A DNA stretch of 64,000 nucleotides from an uncultured Bradyrhizobium sp. (GTDB taxonomy: Bacteria; Pseudomonadota; Alphaproteobacteria; Rhizobiales; Xanthobacteraceae), in contig NZ_CAKZJO010000106.1 in NCBI RefSeq assembly GCF_936943645.1, positions 38,079 to 102,078 on the forward strand. Reading direction: 5' to 3'. The notes below the pieces were generated by a model, which saw nothing but the letters and a program-made list of their open reading frames with translations, did no database searches and was not told where the DNA came from. Made by a program: the position numbers and the translations under genes. This document shows positions 16,171 through 23,625 of the stretch, piece by piece (position 1 is the stretch's first letter; every line of letters begins with the position of its first letter).

Positions 16171-16233
16171 GTCGTTCTCCCTCAATTCATTCGTAGCCGT
16201 TGTTACAGCGTTTGCGGGCCGCACACTCGGTGC

Positions 16234-16356
16234 AACCTCTCCCGCTTGCAGGGGAGGTCGCGGCGCGAAGCGACGCGGGTGGGGGCTCTCTCCTCTTGGG
16301 AACGTCGCCCATGGCGACACCCCCTCCCCAACCCTCCCCCGCAAGCGGGAGAGGGA
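16234..16356. repeat. Palindromic repeat with CTCTCCCGCTTGC / GCAAGCGGGAGAG arms
   Basis: CCTCTCCCGCTTGCAGGGGA and CCCCCGCAAGCGGGAGAGGG are inverted copies that bracket a middle segment containing GGGAACGTCGCCCATGGCGA. The element fills the gap between the convergent-ending VWA gene and the rhodanese start region and belongs to no gene. It resembles repeats widely scattered in rhizobial genomes. Confidence 0.72.
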
Positions 16357-16395
16357 GCACACTGCCGTTGCCGATAGAGCCCGGCCTCGTCATGA

Positions 16396-17571
16396 TCAGT
16401 GCGTCAGTTCCTTCATCGCACCTTCCAGCCCCTCGATCGTGATCGGGTACATGCGGCCCGCGAAGATGCGTTTGATGATGGTGGTCGATTCCGAATAGTC
16501 CCAGTGCTTCTGCTGCACCGGATTCAACCACACCGCATGCGGATAGGTGCGGATGATGCGGTCGAGCCAGATCGAGCCGGGCTCCTCGTTGACGTGCTCG
16601 ACCGAGCCGCCGGGCACCATGATCTCGTAAGGCGACATCGAGGCGTCGCCGACGAACACGATCTTGTAGTCGTGCGGATATTTGTGCAGCACGTCCCAGG
16701 TCGGCGTGCGGTCGGTGAAGCGGCGCTTGTTCTGCTTCCACACGCCCTCATAGAGGCAGTTGTGGAAGTAGAAATACTCCATGTGCTTGAACTCGCTCTT
16801 CGCCGCCGAGAACAGCTCCTCGACCTGCTCGATATGCGCGTCCATGGAGCCGCCGATGTCGAAGAACACCAGCAGCTTCACCGCATTGCGCCGTTCGGGA
16901 CGCATGTGCACGTCGAGATAGCCGTGATTGGCGGTCTCGCGAATGGTGGTGTCGAGATCGAGCTCGTCGGGTGCGCCGGTGCGCGCGAACTTGCGCAGGC
17001 GGCGCAGCGCCACCTTGATGTTGCGGATGCCGAGCTCGACATTGCCGTCGAGGTCCTTGAATTCGCGCTTGTCCCACACCTTCACGGCGCGGTTGTTGCG
17101 GTTCTTCTCCTGGCCGATGCGCACGCCTTCGGGATTGTAGCCGTGGGCGCCGAACGGCGAGGTGCCGGCGGTGCCGATCCACTTGCTGCCGCCCTGGTGC
17201 CGGCCCTTCTGCTCCTCGAGGCGCTTCTTCAGGGTCTCCATGAGCTTGTCCCAGCCCATGGCCTCGATCTGCTTCTTCTCTTCTTCGGTCAGGTACTTTT
17301 CTGCGAGCTTCTTCAGCCACTCCTCGGGGATCTCCGCCTTCTCCATGGCGTCGAGCAGGTTTTCCAGCCCCTTGAACACCGTGCCGAAGACGCGGTCGAA
17401 CTTGTCGAGGTTGCGCTCGTCCTTCACCAGCGAGGCGCGCGACAGATAGTAGAAATTCTCGACCGAATAATCGCTGAGGTCGGCGTCGAGCGCCTCCATC
17501 AGCGTGAGGTATTCGCGCAGCGTCACAGGGACCTGCGCATCGCGCAGAGAGGTGAAGAATTGCAGGAACAT
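16396..17571 (-). CDS. VWA-domain CoxE-family protein (partner of MoxR ATPase)
   Basis: A 391-residue protein. The N-terminal half (VPVTLREYLTLMEALDADLSD...) has the CoxE-family helical segment; the C-terminal half is a von Willebrand A domain starting LLVFFDIGGSMDAHIEQVEE. The metal-ion site is DIGGS rather than the usual DxSxS, a common CoxE variant. CoxE/VWA proteins pair with MoxR AAA+ ATPases to assemble or activate metalloenzymes or membrane complexes. The partner MoxR gene is at 18037, pointing the other way. Start ATG 17571 (MFLQFFTSLRDAQVP) is the family start. Confidence 0.88.
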   Translation of the reverse strand: MFLQFFTSLRDAQVPVTLREYLTLMEALDADLSDYSVENFYYLSRASLVKDERNLDKFDRVFGTVFKGLENLLDAMEKAEIPEEWLKKLAEKYLTEEEKKQIEAMGWDKLMETLKKRLEEQKGRHQGGSKWIGTAGTSPFGAHGYNPEGVRIGQEKNRNNRAVKVWDKREFKDLDGNVELGIRNIKVALRRLRKFARTGAPDELDLDTTIRETANHGYLDVHMRPERRNAVKLLVFFDIGGSMDAHIEQVEELFSAAKSEFKHMEYFYFHNCLYEGVWKQNKRRFTDRTPTWDVLHKYPHDYKIVFVGDASMSPYEIMVPGGSVEHVNEEPGSIWLDRIIRTYPHAVWLNPVQQKHWDYSESTTIIKRIFAGRMYPITIEGLEGAMKELTH

Positions 17572-17694
17572 GGCTGACAGATTGCCCGTCGGGGGACGAA
17601 CGTCAAGGGGCGGAGATCGACCTTGGGTGCTGGACCGGGAGGCTTTTTGCTCTAGAATTGGCCGCCTCAAGGGGTTGTTTTGGGGACGTTTGCA

Positions 17695-17940
17695 ATGGGA
17701 ATTGTCGCAGCACTCATCATCGGCGCGATCGCAGGCTGGCTCGCGGGCAAGATTGTCCACGGGGCGGGATTTGGGTTGGTCGGCAACATCGTCGTCGGCA
17801 TCATCGGCGCGCTGGTGGCGAGCTGGGTCTTGCCGCAGCTTCACATCGGGCTTGCGACGGGCACGTTCGGCGCCATCGTGGACGCCACGATCGGTGCGGT
17901 GATTGTGCTCGTCATCCTTTCGCTGATAAAACGGGTCTGA
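17695..17940 (+). CDS. GlsB/YeaQ/YmgE family stress-response membrane protein
   Basis: An 81-residue, very hydrophobic protein with three helices: GIVAALIIGAIAGWLAGKIV, LVGNIVVGIIGALVASWVLP and IVDATIGAVIVLVILSLIKR. The GAIAGWLAGKIV and GNIVVGIIGA motifs define the YeaQ/GlsB (transglycosylase-associated) family of small inner-membrane stress proteins. ATG 17695 is chosen over GTG 17680. It sits between the divergent VWA and MoxR genes on the MoxR strand, about 97 bp before MoxR. Confidence 0.9.
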   Translation: MGIVAALIIGAIAGWLAGKIVHGAGFGLVGNIVVGIIGALVASWVLPQLHIGLATGTFGAIVDATIGAVIVLVILSLIKRV

Positions 17941-17958
17941 AAGCCTGACCGAACCAGG

Positions 17959-17983
17959 AACGGCCGCTGCGAGCGGCCGTTCG
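17959..17983 (+). terminator. Hairpin after the GlsB-type gene
   Basis: AACGGCCGCT, loop GCG, AGCGGCCGTT and then TCGCTTG. A stable stem with only a weak T run, 18 bases after the stop. It probably ends or attenuates the GlsB transcript before the MoxR gene. Confidence 0.55.
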
Positions 17984-18036
17984 CTTGTCGCGACGGGATT
18001 TAACGCCTCTCGCCGACGATGACTCAAGGACACGCG

Positions 18037-18879
18037 ATGAAATTTACCGGCACCAAGGACTATGTTGCGACCGACGATCTCAAGGTCGCCGTCAATGCCT
18101 CGATCGTGCTCGAGCGCCCGCTCCTGGTGAAGGGCGAGCCCGGCACCGGCAAGACGGTGCTGGCGGAGGAAGTGGCGAAGGCGCTGAACGCGCCGCTGCT
18201 GACCTGGCACATCAAGTCCACGACCAAGGCGCAGCAGGGCCTCTACGAATACGACGCGGTGTCGCGTCTGCGCGACAGCCAGCTCGGCGACGCCAGGGTG
18301 TCCGACATCAAGAACTACATCAAGCGCGGCAAGCTGTGGGAGGCCTTCACGGCCGAGCAGCGCCCGGTGCTGCTGATCGACGAGATCGACAAGGCCGACA
18401 TCGAGTTTCCGAACGATCTGCTGCTCGAGCTCGATCGCATGGAATTCCATGTCTACGAGACCGGCGAGACGATCAAGGCCAAGCAGCGCCCGATCATGAT
18501 GATCACCTCCAACAACGAGAAGGAGCTGCCGGACGCGTTCCTGCGCCGCTGCTTCTTCCACTACATCAAGTTCCCCGACGCCGACACGATGGGCCAGATC
18601 GTCGACGTCCACTTCCCCGGCATCAAGAAGCGCCTGGTGGAAGAAGCGCTGCGCATCTTCTTCGAGGTGCGCGAGGTGCCCGGGCTGAAGAAGAAGCCGT
18701 CGACGTCGGAGCTGCTGGACTGGCTCAAGCTGCTGCTCAACGAGGACATGAGCGTCGAGCAGCTGCGCGAACGCGACCCGCGAAAACTGATCCCGCCGCT
18801 GCACGGCGCGCTGCTCAAGAACGAGCAGGACGTGCATCTGTTCGAGCGGCTGGCGTTCTTGAGCCGACGGGAAGTGTAG
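18037..18879 (+). CDS. MoxR-family AAA+ ATPase
   Basis: A 280-residue MoxR-type AAA+ ATPase. Walker A is VKGEPGTGKTVLAEE, Walker B LLIDEIDKADIEF, sensor 1 MMITSNNEKELPDAFLRR with the arginine finger, and the C-terminal helical lid ends LFERLAFLSRREV. MoxR ATPases remodel or insert metals into partner proteins together with VWA proteins; the divergent CoxE-type gene at 16396 is the obvious partner. ATG 18037 has AAGGACACG upstream; a start six codons earlier is possible. The target complex is unknown: no dehydrogenase or CODH gene is nearby. Confidence 0.9.
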   Translation: MKFTGTKDYVATDDLKVAVNASIVLERPLLVKGEPGTGKTVLAEEVAKALNAPLLTWHIKSTTKAQQGLYEYDAVSRLRDSQLGDARVSDIKNYIKRGKLWEAFTAEQRPVLLIDEIDKADIEFPNDLLLELDRMEFHVYETGETIKAKQRPIMMITSNNEKELPDAFLRRCFFHYIKFPDADTMGQIVDVHFPGIKKRLVEEALRIFFEVREVPGLKKKPSTSELLDWLKLLLNEDMSVEQLRERDPRKLIPPLHGALLKNEQDVHLFERLAFLSRREV

Positions 18880-18885
18880 GGCCTC

Positions 18886-19020
18886 TCGTGTCCCGGACGC
18901 GCTGCAGCGTGCAACGCTGCTGTGCAGAGCCGGGACCCAGGGCGGCACGGATTGCTCAGAGACATGGGCCCCGGCTCTGCAGCGCACCGCAAGGGCGCTG
19001 CGCTGCGTCCGAGGCACGAG
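18886..19020. repeat. Dispersed palindromic repeat (GTCCCGGACGC type)
   Basis: CTCGTGTCCCGGACGC...GCAGAGCCGGGACCCA is answered by GGGCCCCGGCTCTGC...GCGTCCGAGGCACGAG, so the ends and the inner GCAGAGCCGGG motif are both inverted. Related but degenerate copies are at 1506-1670 and 60364-60500. It sits directly after the MoxR stop codon. Confidence 0.75.
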
Positions 19021-19047
19021 AGCGGAGCTGGCGCGCGACTCTCTCCA

Positions 19048-19134
19048 CGTCATTGCGAGGAGCCCTTGCGACGAAGCAATCCAGAATCTTGCCGCGGAGG
19101 GATTCTGGATTGCTTCGCTGCGCTCGCAATGACG
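19048..19134. repeat. 87-bp palindromic element, copy A
   Basis: CGTCATTGCGAGGAGCCCTT...AGCAATCCAGAAT...ATTCTGGATTGCT...GCGCTCGCAATGACG: both ends and the middle pair. It is nearly identical to the reverse complement of 21068-21154, differing only in the central loop. The two copies enclose 1.9 kb containing the GIY-YIG gene. Confidence 0.88.
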
Positions 19135-19254
19135 GAGCATGAAGCGCCTTCCGCGCTTTTCCTATCGGCATTTTGACCTTCAGACACGCCTTCGCGTTCT
19201 CGCGGCTCATCTCGCCCGAGCTTTGCTTCATTCCTCGCCCCTCCAAAGAAAAGG

Positions 19255-19368
19255 GCGCAGGGAAGGCCGGGTGCCGACGGGCACCCGCGGTCTGCCGCGC
19301 GAAATGCACACGCGAAAAGACCGCACAGCAGCATACAGGTGTCGCCGATCACTCGGCCTTCCCTGCGC
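19255..19368. repeat. Multi-stem structured repeat element, noncoding
   Basis: A perfect 15-bp outer stem, GCGCAGGGAAGGCCG (19255-19269) with CGGCCTTCCCTGCGC (19354-19368), encloses two inner hairpins: GGGTGCC/GGCACCC (19269-19286) and GCGG/CCGC (19287-19298). This gives a branched fold of 114 nt. The following ~380 bp to 19750 contain no convincing gene; overlapping ORFs are low-complexity (Arg/Ala/Pro) and unrelated to known proteins. I recall similar sequences being annotated as spurious ORFs in Bradyrhizobium, which fits a dispersed noncoding element. Confidence 0.6.
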
Positions 19369-19980
19369 GATGGCTGGACGGCTTATGCCGTGATCTCCCG
19401 GGAGCCGACCATTCCTTCTGGCCTCCCTCGCCCTGCGAATTTGGATGATGCAGTCTGCCCGGTTGGGCTCGCTCGCACCTTCGCAGAACTTGACCGTGGC
19501 AACGACGGCCAGGACCACACGGTTTTGCCGTACGCACGGCCCGCCATTTCGCCCGCAGTATTCCCGACTCCGTCGACAGAGCCGGAAACTTACGAGCGAG
19601 ACGAACCTAGCAGCGCCGTCGTCCGCACGCGGTTACGGACTCACAGGGACTACCCGCCCTGCCCGCACCTCTCATGCCGACGCTGCCGCGTCCACCGCAA
19701 GCCCGGCTCGCGATCAAGACGACCTCAAGTCGCCCCTCTTGGGTGAGCCGGGATGAGCGAGACATACGACAAAACCGAATTTCGGTAAAGTGGAATATTT
19801 TTGCGGGGAGGGGTTGACGGGGCGAAACAGGAGGCGGATTTCGTCCGACCCTAAGGCGAAAACGGCAACTGTAGCGTCTTTGGACTGCTATCGGCTCTTG
19901 GATGGCAAGGATCGAGGCGCAGCTTGATCGAGAGGCTTCCTTCGATAATCTTCAACGGCGGTATAGGGGGAGGCTGAAGG
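19369..19980. other. Noncoding stretch before the GIY-YIG gene
   Basis: The first ~380 bp look like the rest of the structured repeat. From about 19770 the DNA becomes clearly AT-richer (ACCGAATTTCGGTAAAGTGG and onward), marking the left side of the foreign-looking GIY-YIG gene. An inverted ACCGAAT-type segment occurs around 19775-19790. No further gene is evident. Confidence 0.5.
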
Positions 19981-20805
19981 ATGCTCATGTTTCGTCATGC
20001 AATGGAAGCAGATGGCATTAATCCGAGCGATGCCTGCATTCTTCGCCATCAGGATAATCGAGCCGATCCGGGGCGCAATCCATATCAGCTCTTTCTAAGG
20101 GATCGTCCGGCTTTCGATGAGTATCAGGCGGTCCAGAGTTTTGAGAACAGATCGAGGCTCAAAGCGCGATATTGGGCCTCGTTTGTTGGTACTCCCGGAA
20201 AGGGAACCCTTTTTTGCGGGCTCTACGCCAGCCATTACCTAGGGATTGGCGATAAGGATCTTGCACGTCCCCATCAACGCAATAGGATCGACAAGGCTGG
20301 GCACTATGATCGATATGAACTGACCTTGCAGGACGAACTCAGGCAATACATCGGCCTGATGTTCATCGATTGGGGCGAGGGATGGAGGAGTTGGATTCAG
20401 CGCAATAGCGACAAGCCGATCGTTGAGCTTCAACGACAATTTCATGAAGAACAATACCCAGGTCATTTGGCATTCGTGTCGCCACTTTCGGAACTGGCCT
20501 CGATTCCAACTACGTGGATTGAGGCTCTACGAAGCACAAAAGGGATATATTTGCTCACCTGCCCAAAGACCAAAGAGCAGTATGTTGGAAAAGCATCCGG
20601 CGAAGGCGGGTTCTGGGGTCGTTGGCAGGACTATATCGCTACCTCGCACGGAGGGAACATCCTGCTTAAGAGCCGCGATCCCAGCGACTATCAGGTGACG
20701 ATCCTAGAAACTGTGGGGTCGATGAACGAAGATCAGCTTGATAATTTGGAATCTCGATGGAAGCGTAAATTGCAAAGTCGCGAAATGGGATTGAATGCGA
20801 ACTGA
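19981..20805 (+). CDS. GIY-YIG nuclease family protein
   Basis: A 274-residue protein. The N-terminal ~170 residues are unrecognised (FRHAMEADGINPSDACIL..., LMFIDWGEGWRSWIQRNSD). The C-terminal part begins KGIYLLTCPKTKEQYVGKAS, the GIY...YVG signature of a GIY-YIG endonuclease, followed by GGFWGRWQDYIATSHGGN with a plausible Arg, and a late LDNLESRWKRKLQSR with a candidate catalytic Glu. The GC content is visibly lower than the neighbours', indicating acquisition by transfer. Such nucleases occur in homing, repair and phage defence; which applies here is open. A GAGG site precedes the ATG. Confidence 0.82.
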   Translation: MLMFRHAMEADGINPSDACILRHQDNRADPGRNPYQLFLRDRPAFDEYQAVQSFENRSRLKARYWASFVGTPGKGTLFCGLYASHYLGIGDKDLARPHQRNRIDKAGHYDRYELTLQDELRQYIGLMFIDWGEGWRSWIQRNSDKPIVELQRQFHEEQYPGHLAFVSPLSELASIPTTWIEALRSTKGIYLLTCPKTKEQYVGKASGEGGFWGRWQDYIATSHGGNILLKSRDPSDYQVTILETVGSMNEDQLDNLESRWKRKLQSREMGLNAN

Positions 20806-21067
20806 TTGTTTTCGTTGTTTGCCTAGGTCGGCATGGATGGTGCCACTGGCATTGGTGCCGGCGGTGCCCTGCACGCTCGATGAATTGGTCGAGGTCTGGC
20901 CCGCGGACGAGCCGCCTGAATTGCTTGGCGCGCGGGACGCGTAGAGCGAAGCAAAACCCATCAAGGCGTCTTTGATGCCGGCACATGATGGGCTTCGCAA
21001 GGACTCCCCCCATCTTACGACTGCGTCCGGGGCTCGAGAGCGCGTGAAGCGCGCGCTCCCCTCACAC
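20806..21067. other. Intergenic stretch with possible gene remnant
   Basis: Minus-strand codons from about 20826 to 20950 read ASRAPSNSGGSSAGQTSTNS and on to VQGTAGTNASGTIHA, a protein-like Ser/Gly/Thr composition running into the 3' end of the GIY-YIG gene. No start or stop makes a sensible gene, so it may be the broken remains of a small gene. The bases 20943-21018 also match short repeats at 25660-25735 and 26447-26518. Confidence 0.4.
20943..21018. repeat. Short dispersed repeat, copy 1 (AGAGCGAAGC...TTCGCAAGG)
   Basis: Begins AGAGCGAAGCAAAACCCATC, ends GATGGGCTTCGCAAGGACTC. Copies at 25660-25735 and 26447-26518 share the opening GAGCG(A/C)AGCGAAAC and the closing GGTTTCGCAAGGGCTC-type motif, with variable middles. 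The opening and closing parts are inverted relative to each other. Confidence 0.65.
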
Positions 21068-21154
21068 CGTCATTGCGAGCGCAGCGAAGCAATCCAGAAT
21101 CCTTCCGCAGAGGGATTCTGGATTGCTTCGTCGCAAGGGCTCCTCGCAATGACG
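21068..21154. repeat. 87-bp palindromic element, copy B (inverted to copy A)
   Basis: CGTCATTGCGAGCGCAGCGA...AGCAATCCAGAAT...ATTCTGGATTGCT...TCCTCGCAATGACG. Its reverse complement is the element at 19048-19134 except at a few central bases. Both are exactly 87 bp. Confidence 0.88.
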
Positions 21155-21275
21155 CGGGCAAGTCCATCGCGAACGGAACACCAATTCCCGGCTTTGTGAA
21201 GCTGTCGCAGCAAACGCGCGGGGCACAGCGGCGGTTGCCGCTGTGCCCCTTATCCCTCATTCGCATTGGCCCGCG

Positions 21276-23288
21276 TTACAGCAATCCGACCCTGTGCATG
21301 ATCTCCCGGATCTGGGCCGGATCAGGATCCATCATCGAGGGGACGAATGTGGCGCTTGCCGTCTGTGCGGGACCGCGGGCGACGTAGCTCGAGCCGCTTT
21401 GCGCGGGATCGGCGGACTGCAGCGCCATCGCGCCTGCCGTTTGTGCCGGGCCGCGTGCCACGTGGCTCGCGCCGGCCTGCACGGGAGCGGCCGACTGCGG
21501 CGCCGGGGCGCCCGCCGGAACCACGCTCGGTGCTTCGGCCGGCGGCAATCCGAGCAGACGACGCAGCGTTGCCAGCGACGGATCGGTAGCGGCGGCAACC
21601 GGGGCGATTCCGGTTTCGAGGCCGAGCGCCCGCATCGCGTTCGGCAGTCCCGCGCCGGTCCGGTTGGGGTCGCCGAATTGCAGCGGCGTCGCGGTTTCCT
21701 TCAGGATCTGGAACAGCCGCTCGACACGGTGTGCATCGCGATTCTGGAAGTTGCCCTTGGTGAAATCCGGATGGTGCGCCAGCACGAGCGCGGCCAGGCC
21801 CGTGACATGCGGCGTCGCCATCGAGGTCCCGTCCCATGCGCCGAAACCATCGGCGGGAAGCGACGAGACGATGCCGACGCCGGGCGCGCAGACGTCGACC
21901 TCCGGTCCGAAGCAGGAGAATTTTGCCGGGAAATATCCGTCGCGGCTCTGGAAGCCGTCGAGCGCCTGCTGCGAATGATAGCTGTCGTCGGGGAACTCGC
22001 CCCACTTGCCGAGCGCGGCGACCGCCAGGCAATGCGGCGTCGAGGCGGGAAACTGCACCGGCCCCGACGAATTGCCGGCAGCGATGATGCAGGCCATGCC
22101 CATCTGCTTGGCGCGGATGATGCGCTCCTCGATGATCTGCGAGGGGTCGCCGCCACCCAGGCTCATATTGACGACGTCGATGCCGTGCTCCATGCAGTAG
22201 TCGAGCGCAGAGACGAGATCGCTGAACCGGCCGCCGGGGAAGATGCGGCAGACATGAATTTCCGCCGCCGGCGCGAAGCCGCGGATTCCGCCGCCGGCGC
22301 CGACCGGACCGCCGGCGATGATCCCGGCGCAATGCGAGCCATGGCCGATCGTGTCGACGGTCCACGCCGCCTTGTCGTTGCCGACGATGCTGGTGCCCAC
22401 CGTGATGCCGTGCAAATTGCGATGAGTCGGCGCCAGGCCGGAATCGATGATCGCGATCTTGATACCGGCACCGTCAAAGGACGGCGGCAGTCGATCGAGT
22501 CCCATCGCGCGCTCGCCCCACCCCATCAATTGCTGGCCGGGGAAGTTCCGCAAGACTGCGCCGAGCGCCCTCACCACGATCCGGTTGACGCTGTTGGGAA
22601 CGAGCTGCGGACGATCGAGCCAGAAGGTCCAGTAGTCGATCTTCGGTTTGACGAGGATCGAGCGAATGGTCTCCGGCGTTTCGCCCTGGAGGGTCACCGT
22701 GGCACGGCCGGTGGCGTCGGTGATGCCCTGTGCCGGCCACATGCTGCCGAACACATAGACCTCGGCTTCGGGCAGCGGGCCGTCCTGGCCCAATACTTCG
22801 ATCGTCGCAGTGAAGCCGTCAGCCAGCGGCGTCAGCACGCCCGGATTGGGAAGCTGCGGCGTGGTCGGATCGAGCATATAGGCCAGCCGCTCGTCACGCT
22901 CCACCGCGCAGCGCCCTTGCGCCTGGGTCTGCAGCAACTTGGCCTTGTCGGGAGTCATCTTGGCGAGGACCAGCGGACTGAGCGGCACCTGTCCGAGCTC
23001 CGCGCTCTGGAATCCGAACAGGCGCGGCGGAGAGACCGTCTTCACCACTTCGATGTCGGGGCTGTTGGTGAGCTGCTGGGTCAGAAAGTCGACGCTGAAG
23101 GTCGCAAGCCCGGGCTGCTGCTGCGGCGCGATCATGAACTGCGATCGGCGCGATGTGATCGTTGCGGGCCCCGGCGCCGGTGCCGGTCCGGCACCGTGTC
23201 CGGGATCCACGCCGTTGCCGTTTGCCGCCGCTTCGGTCGCTTCGTGCTCGCGTTGCCCGGACGTTCCTGGTTTGCCTTTCGTGGCCAT
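21276..23288 (-). CDS. Subtilisin-like (S8) serine protease
   Basis: A 670-residue protein with no signal peptide visible. Residues ~48-140 look like a protease prodomain (RSQFMIAPQQQPGLATFSV..., PLVLAKMTPDKAKLLQTQAQ). Residues ~150-240 form a beta-rich insert (EAEVYVFGSMWPAQGITDATG). The S8 catalytic domain has Asp282 (AIIDSGLAP), His316 (TIGHGSHCAG), Asn406 (AAGNSSG) and Ser489 (DGTSMATPHVTG). The tail is Ala/Pro rich with two SxVARGPAQTA repeats. AAGGAGG stands ahead of ATG 23288. It is the last gene of a four-gene minus-strand unit with a BTAD regulator, a duplicated-peptide protein and an I9-like protein. Confidence 0.93.
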   Translation of the reverse strand: MATKGKPGTSGQREHEATEAAANGNGVDPGHGAGPAPAPGPATITSRRSQFMIAPQQQPGLATFSVDFLTQQLTNSPDIEVVKTVSPPRLFGFQSAELGQVPLSPLVLAKMTPDKAKLLQTQAQGRCAVERDERLAYMLDPTTPQLPNPGVLTPLADGFTATIEVLGQDGPLPEAEVYVFGSMWPAQGITDATGRATVTLQGETPETIRSILVKPKIDYWTFWLDRPQLVPNSVNRIVVRALGAVLRNFPGQQLMGWGERAMGLDRLPPSFDGAGIKIAIIDSGLAPTHRNLHGITVGTSIVGNDKAAWTVDTIGHGSHCAGIIAGGPVGAGGGIRGFAPAAEIHVCRIFPGGRFSDLVSALDYCMEHGIDVVNMSLGGGDPSQIIEERIIRAKQMGMACIIAAGNSSGPVQFPASTPHCLAVAALGKWGEFPDDSYHSQQALDGFQSRDGYFPAKFSCFGPEVDVCAPGVGIVSSLPADGFGAWDGTSMATPHVTGLAALVLAHHPDFTKGNFQNRDAHRVERLFQILKETATPLQFGDPNRTGAGLPNAMRALGLETGIAPVAAATDPSLATLRRLLGLPPAEAPSVVPAGAPAPQSAAPVQAGASHVARGPAQTAGAMALQSADPAQSGSSYVARGPAQTASATFVPSMMDPDPAQIREIMHRVGLL

Positions 23289-23334
23289 TGCAGCCTCCTT
23301 GATGTTTTGCGTGTCCAATGTTTGCCCACCGAAA

Positions 23335-23565
23335 TCAGTCGGCATCGAATGGCTTCAACGCTGAATTCGGTTCGACCACGAGCGTGGCAAACGTCGACTT
23401 CAGGCGATCGGCCTGTGTCTTCGTCATCGCAAGGATGACGACGTCGGGAGCGACCTGCGCTATTCGCGTCACGCCGGGCTCACCCCGCAGGTGTTCGTTG
23501 AGCTGACCGGATCGGACCGGGTCTCCCTGCACGATGAATTGCTGCGACGTGTTTGAATCCGCCAT
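23335..23565 (-). CDS. I9-like stand-alone prodomain/inhibitor of the S8 protease
   Basis: A 76-residue protein (MADSNTSQQFIVQGDPVRSG...) ending ATLVVEPNSALKPFDAD. Its pattern, QFIV near the start, then VVILAMTKTQADRLKSTFAT and VEPNSA, follows the inhibitor I9/subtilisin prodomain plan. It resembles residues ~50-135 of the adjacent protease (QFMIAP..., PLVLAKMTPDKAKLLQTQAQ). It therefore looks like a free prodomain that could chaperone or inhibit the protease. ATG 23565 has GGAAG upstream; stop and next start are 46 bases apart. The similarity is by eye only, hence moderate confidence in the function. Confidence 0.7.
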   Translation of the reverse strand: MADSNTSQQFIVQGDPVRSGQLNEHLRGEPGVTRIAQVAPDVVILAMTKTQADRLKSTFATLVVEPNSALKPFDAD

Positions 23566-23625
23566 CTGGCTTCCATCCATTCTGTGCGCAGGGGCGGGCG
23601 TGCGCCCGCCCTCTGCGTGTCGGGT

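Noticed and set aside
16396..19140. 914-residue frame that extends the VWA gene upstream
   Set aside because: The extra upstream part is antisense to GlsB and MoxR. The VWA protein starts naturally at 17571.
19339..19756. Overlapping ORFs in the structured repeat region
   Set aside because: Several frames open at once, Arg/Pro/Ala/Ser rich; the DNA fits a noncoding repeat better.
21243..23438. Plus-strand 731-residue frame across the protease gene
   Set aside because: Antisense shadow; the minus-strand S8 protease has all catalytic residues and a strong ribosome site.
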